A stretch of DNA of 7,656 nucleotides from the NCBI GenBank assembly GCA_030638305.1, contig DAOWEW010000243.1, forward strand, positions 1-7,656, given 5' to 3'. The position numbers were made by a program, and so were the translations under genes. This DNA is from Desulfobacteraceae bacterium (lineage in GTDB: Bacteria > Desulfobacterota > Desulfobacteria > Desulfobacterales > ETH-SRB1). Below are positions 7,198-7,656 of this stretch, one piece after another. The notes under the pieces were generated by a model. The model was not told where the DNA came from. It worked only from the letters and a program-made list of their open reading frames with translations, and searched no databases. Positions within the stretch are counted from its first letter, which is position 1. Every line of letters begins with the position of its first letter.

Positions 7198-7656
7198 CGG
7201 CTTTGTAAAAAAACTATTCTTAGGATTTGAGCGCCTTGAAACCGGAGCTTTTTACTTTGCTGTCCCTGGCCGAAGTTTGTTTATTCTGACAGCAGCACTT
7301 GTAATTATAGCTGGTTTTATGGTAAGCTTTGTTTTTGCCGAAAAAAAAGATTTAAAAGAAAATAAAAAGATTTATATTACAGCAGACAAGCTGATAGCAG
7401 ATAGCGAAGCAAGATGCGCTGAATTCATTGGCAATGTCAGAGCTGTTCAGGAAGATACGGTTATTATTGCTGACAGGCTTAAAATTTTTTATAAAAAAGT
7501 TGAAGATAGCAACAAAGGTTTGACTTCGAGTGAAGAGTCGATAGAAAAAATCGTTTCAAGTGGCAATGTAAAAATAAATTTTGAGGACCAGGTTGCCGTT
7601 GCACAACAGGAAGTATATACAAGTAAAACAGGTATTATTGTTTTAACCGGACCGAA
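7178..7656 (+). CDS. lptA: LPS transport periplasmic protein LptA, N-terminal part (cut by window edge)
   Basis: Periplasmic bridge protein of LPS transport (OstA/LptA domain). The frame is open to the window end: 159 codons plus two bases. The start is GTG at 7178, six bases after a strong AAGGGGAG (7164-7171), and it overlaps lptC by 20 bases. A hydrophobic stretch (about 33-52) ending SFVFA-EKK looks like a signal peptide with cleavage after Ala54. Before it lies an unusually long leader of about 32 residues containing NCDGFVKKLFLGFERLETG. From residue 65 the LptA fold begins: IYITADKLIADSEARCAEFIGNVRAVQED (65-93), IIADRLKIFYKK, then KIVSSGNVKINFED (124-137). An ATG at 7319 would fall inside the signal sequence and has no good ribosome site, so GTG is preferred. 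lptB is expected next but lies outside the window. Confidence 0.92.
   Translation, partial: MKILNCDGFVKKLFLGFERLETGAFYFAVPGRSLFILTAALVIIAGFMVSFVFAEKKDLKENKKIYITADKLIADSEARCAEFIGNVRAVQEDTVIIADRLKIFYKKVEDSNKGLTSSEESIEKIVSSGNVKINFEDQVAVAQQEVYTSKTGIIVLTGP

Overview
The window looks like chromosomal DNA of an anaerobic, Gram-negative bacterium, most likely a Desulfobacterota (former Deltaproteobacteria) lineage. I base this on LPS/KDO and Lpt genes (an outer membrane), a homocysteine-biosynthesis (DUF39/HcyBio) protein typical of anaerobes and methanogens, the recA and alaS protein types, AT-rich intergenic DNA and many small interspersed repeats. The taxonomic call is inference; no rRNA or other marker is present.

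Left block (1-4721, all minus strand). In transcription order it holds a membrane-anchored M23 metallopeptidase, a HcyBio-family sulfur-incorporation protein, recA, and the 5' part of alaS, which runs off the left edge. recA and alaS are separated only by a degenerate heptamer repeat tract. No recX lies between them.

Middle (4722-5215). This is a divergent intergenic region of about 490 bases. It holds a probable sigma-70 promoter for the M23 gene with a perfect palindrome filling its spacer, a GC-rich interspersed hairpin repeat in the predicted leader, and a 246-bp non-coding inverted-repeat element with MITE architecture.

Right block (5216-7656, all plus strand). kdsA, kdsC, lptC and the start of lptA form a tightly packed operon; the last two junctions overlap by 16 and 20 nt. 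KdsA makes KDO-8-phosphate and KdsC removes the phosphate. LptC and LptA help carry finished LPS from the inner membrane to the outer membrane.

The most notable content is the repeat load. There are two unrelated MITE-like elements (3166-3357 and 4905-5150), each with imperfect terminal inverted repeats and a plausible target-site duplication. There is also a GC-rich hairpin repeat and a heptamer repeat family that has been captured into the 3' ends of both recA and kdsA. One MITE inserted at the last codons of the M23 gene and supplies its stop codon. I see no defence system, CRISPR array, transposase gene, tRNA or rRNA.
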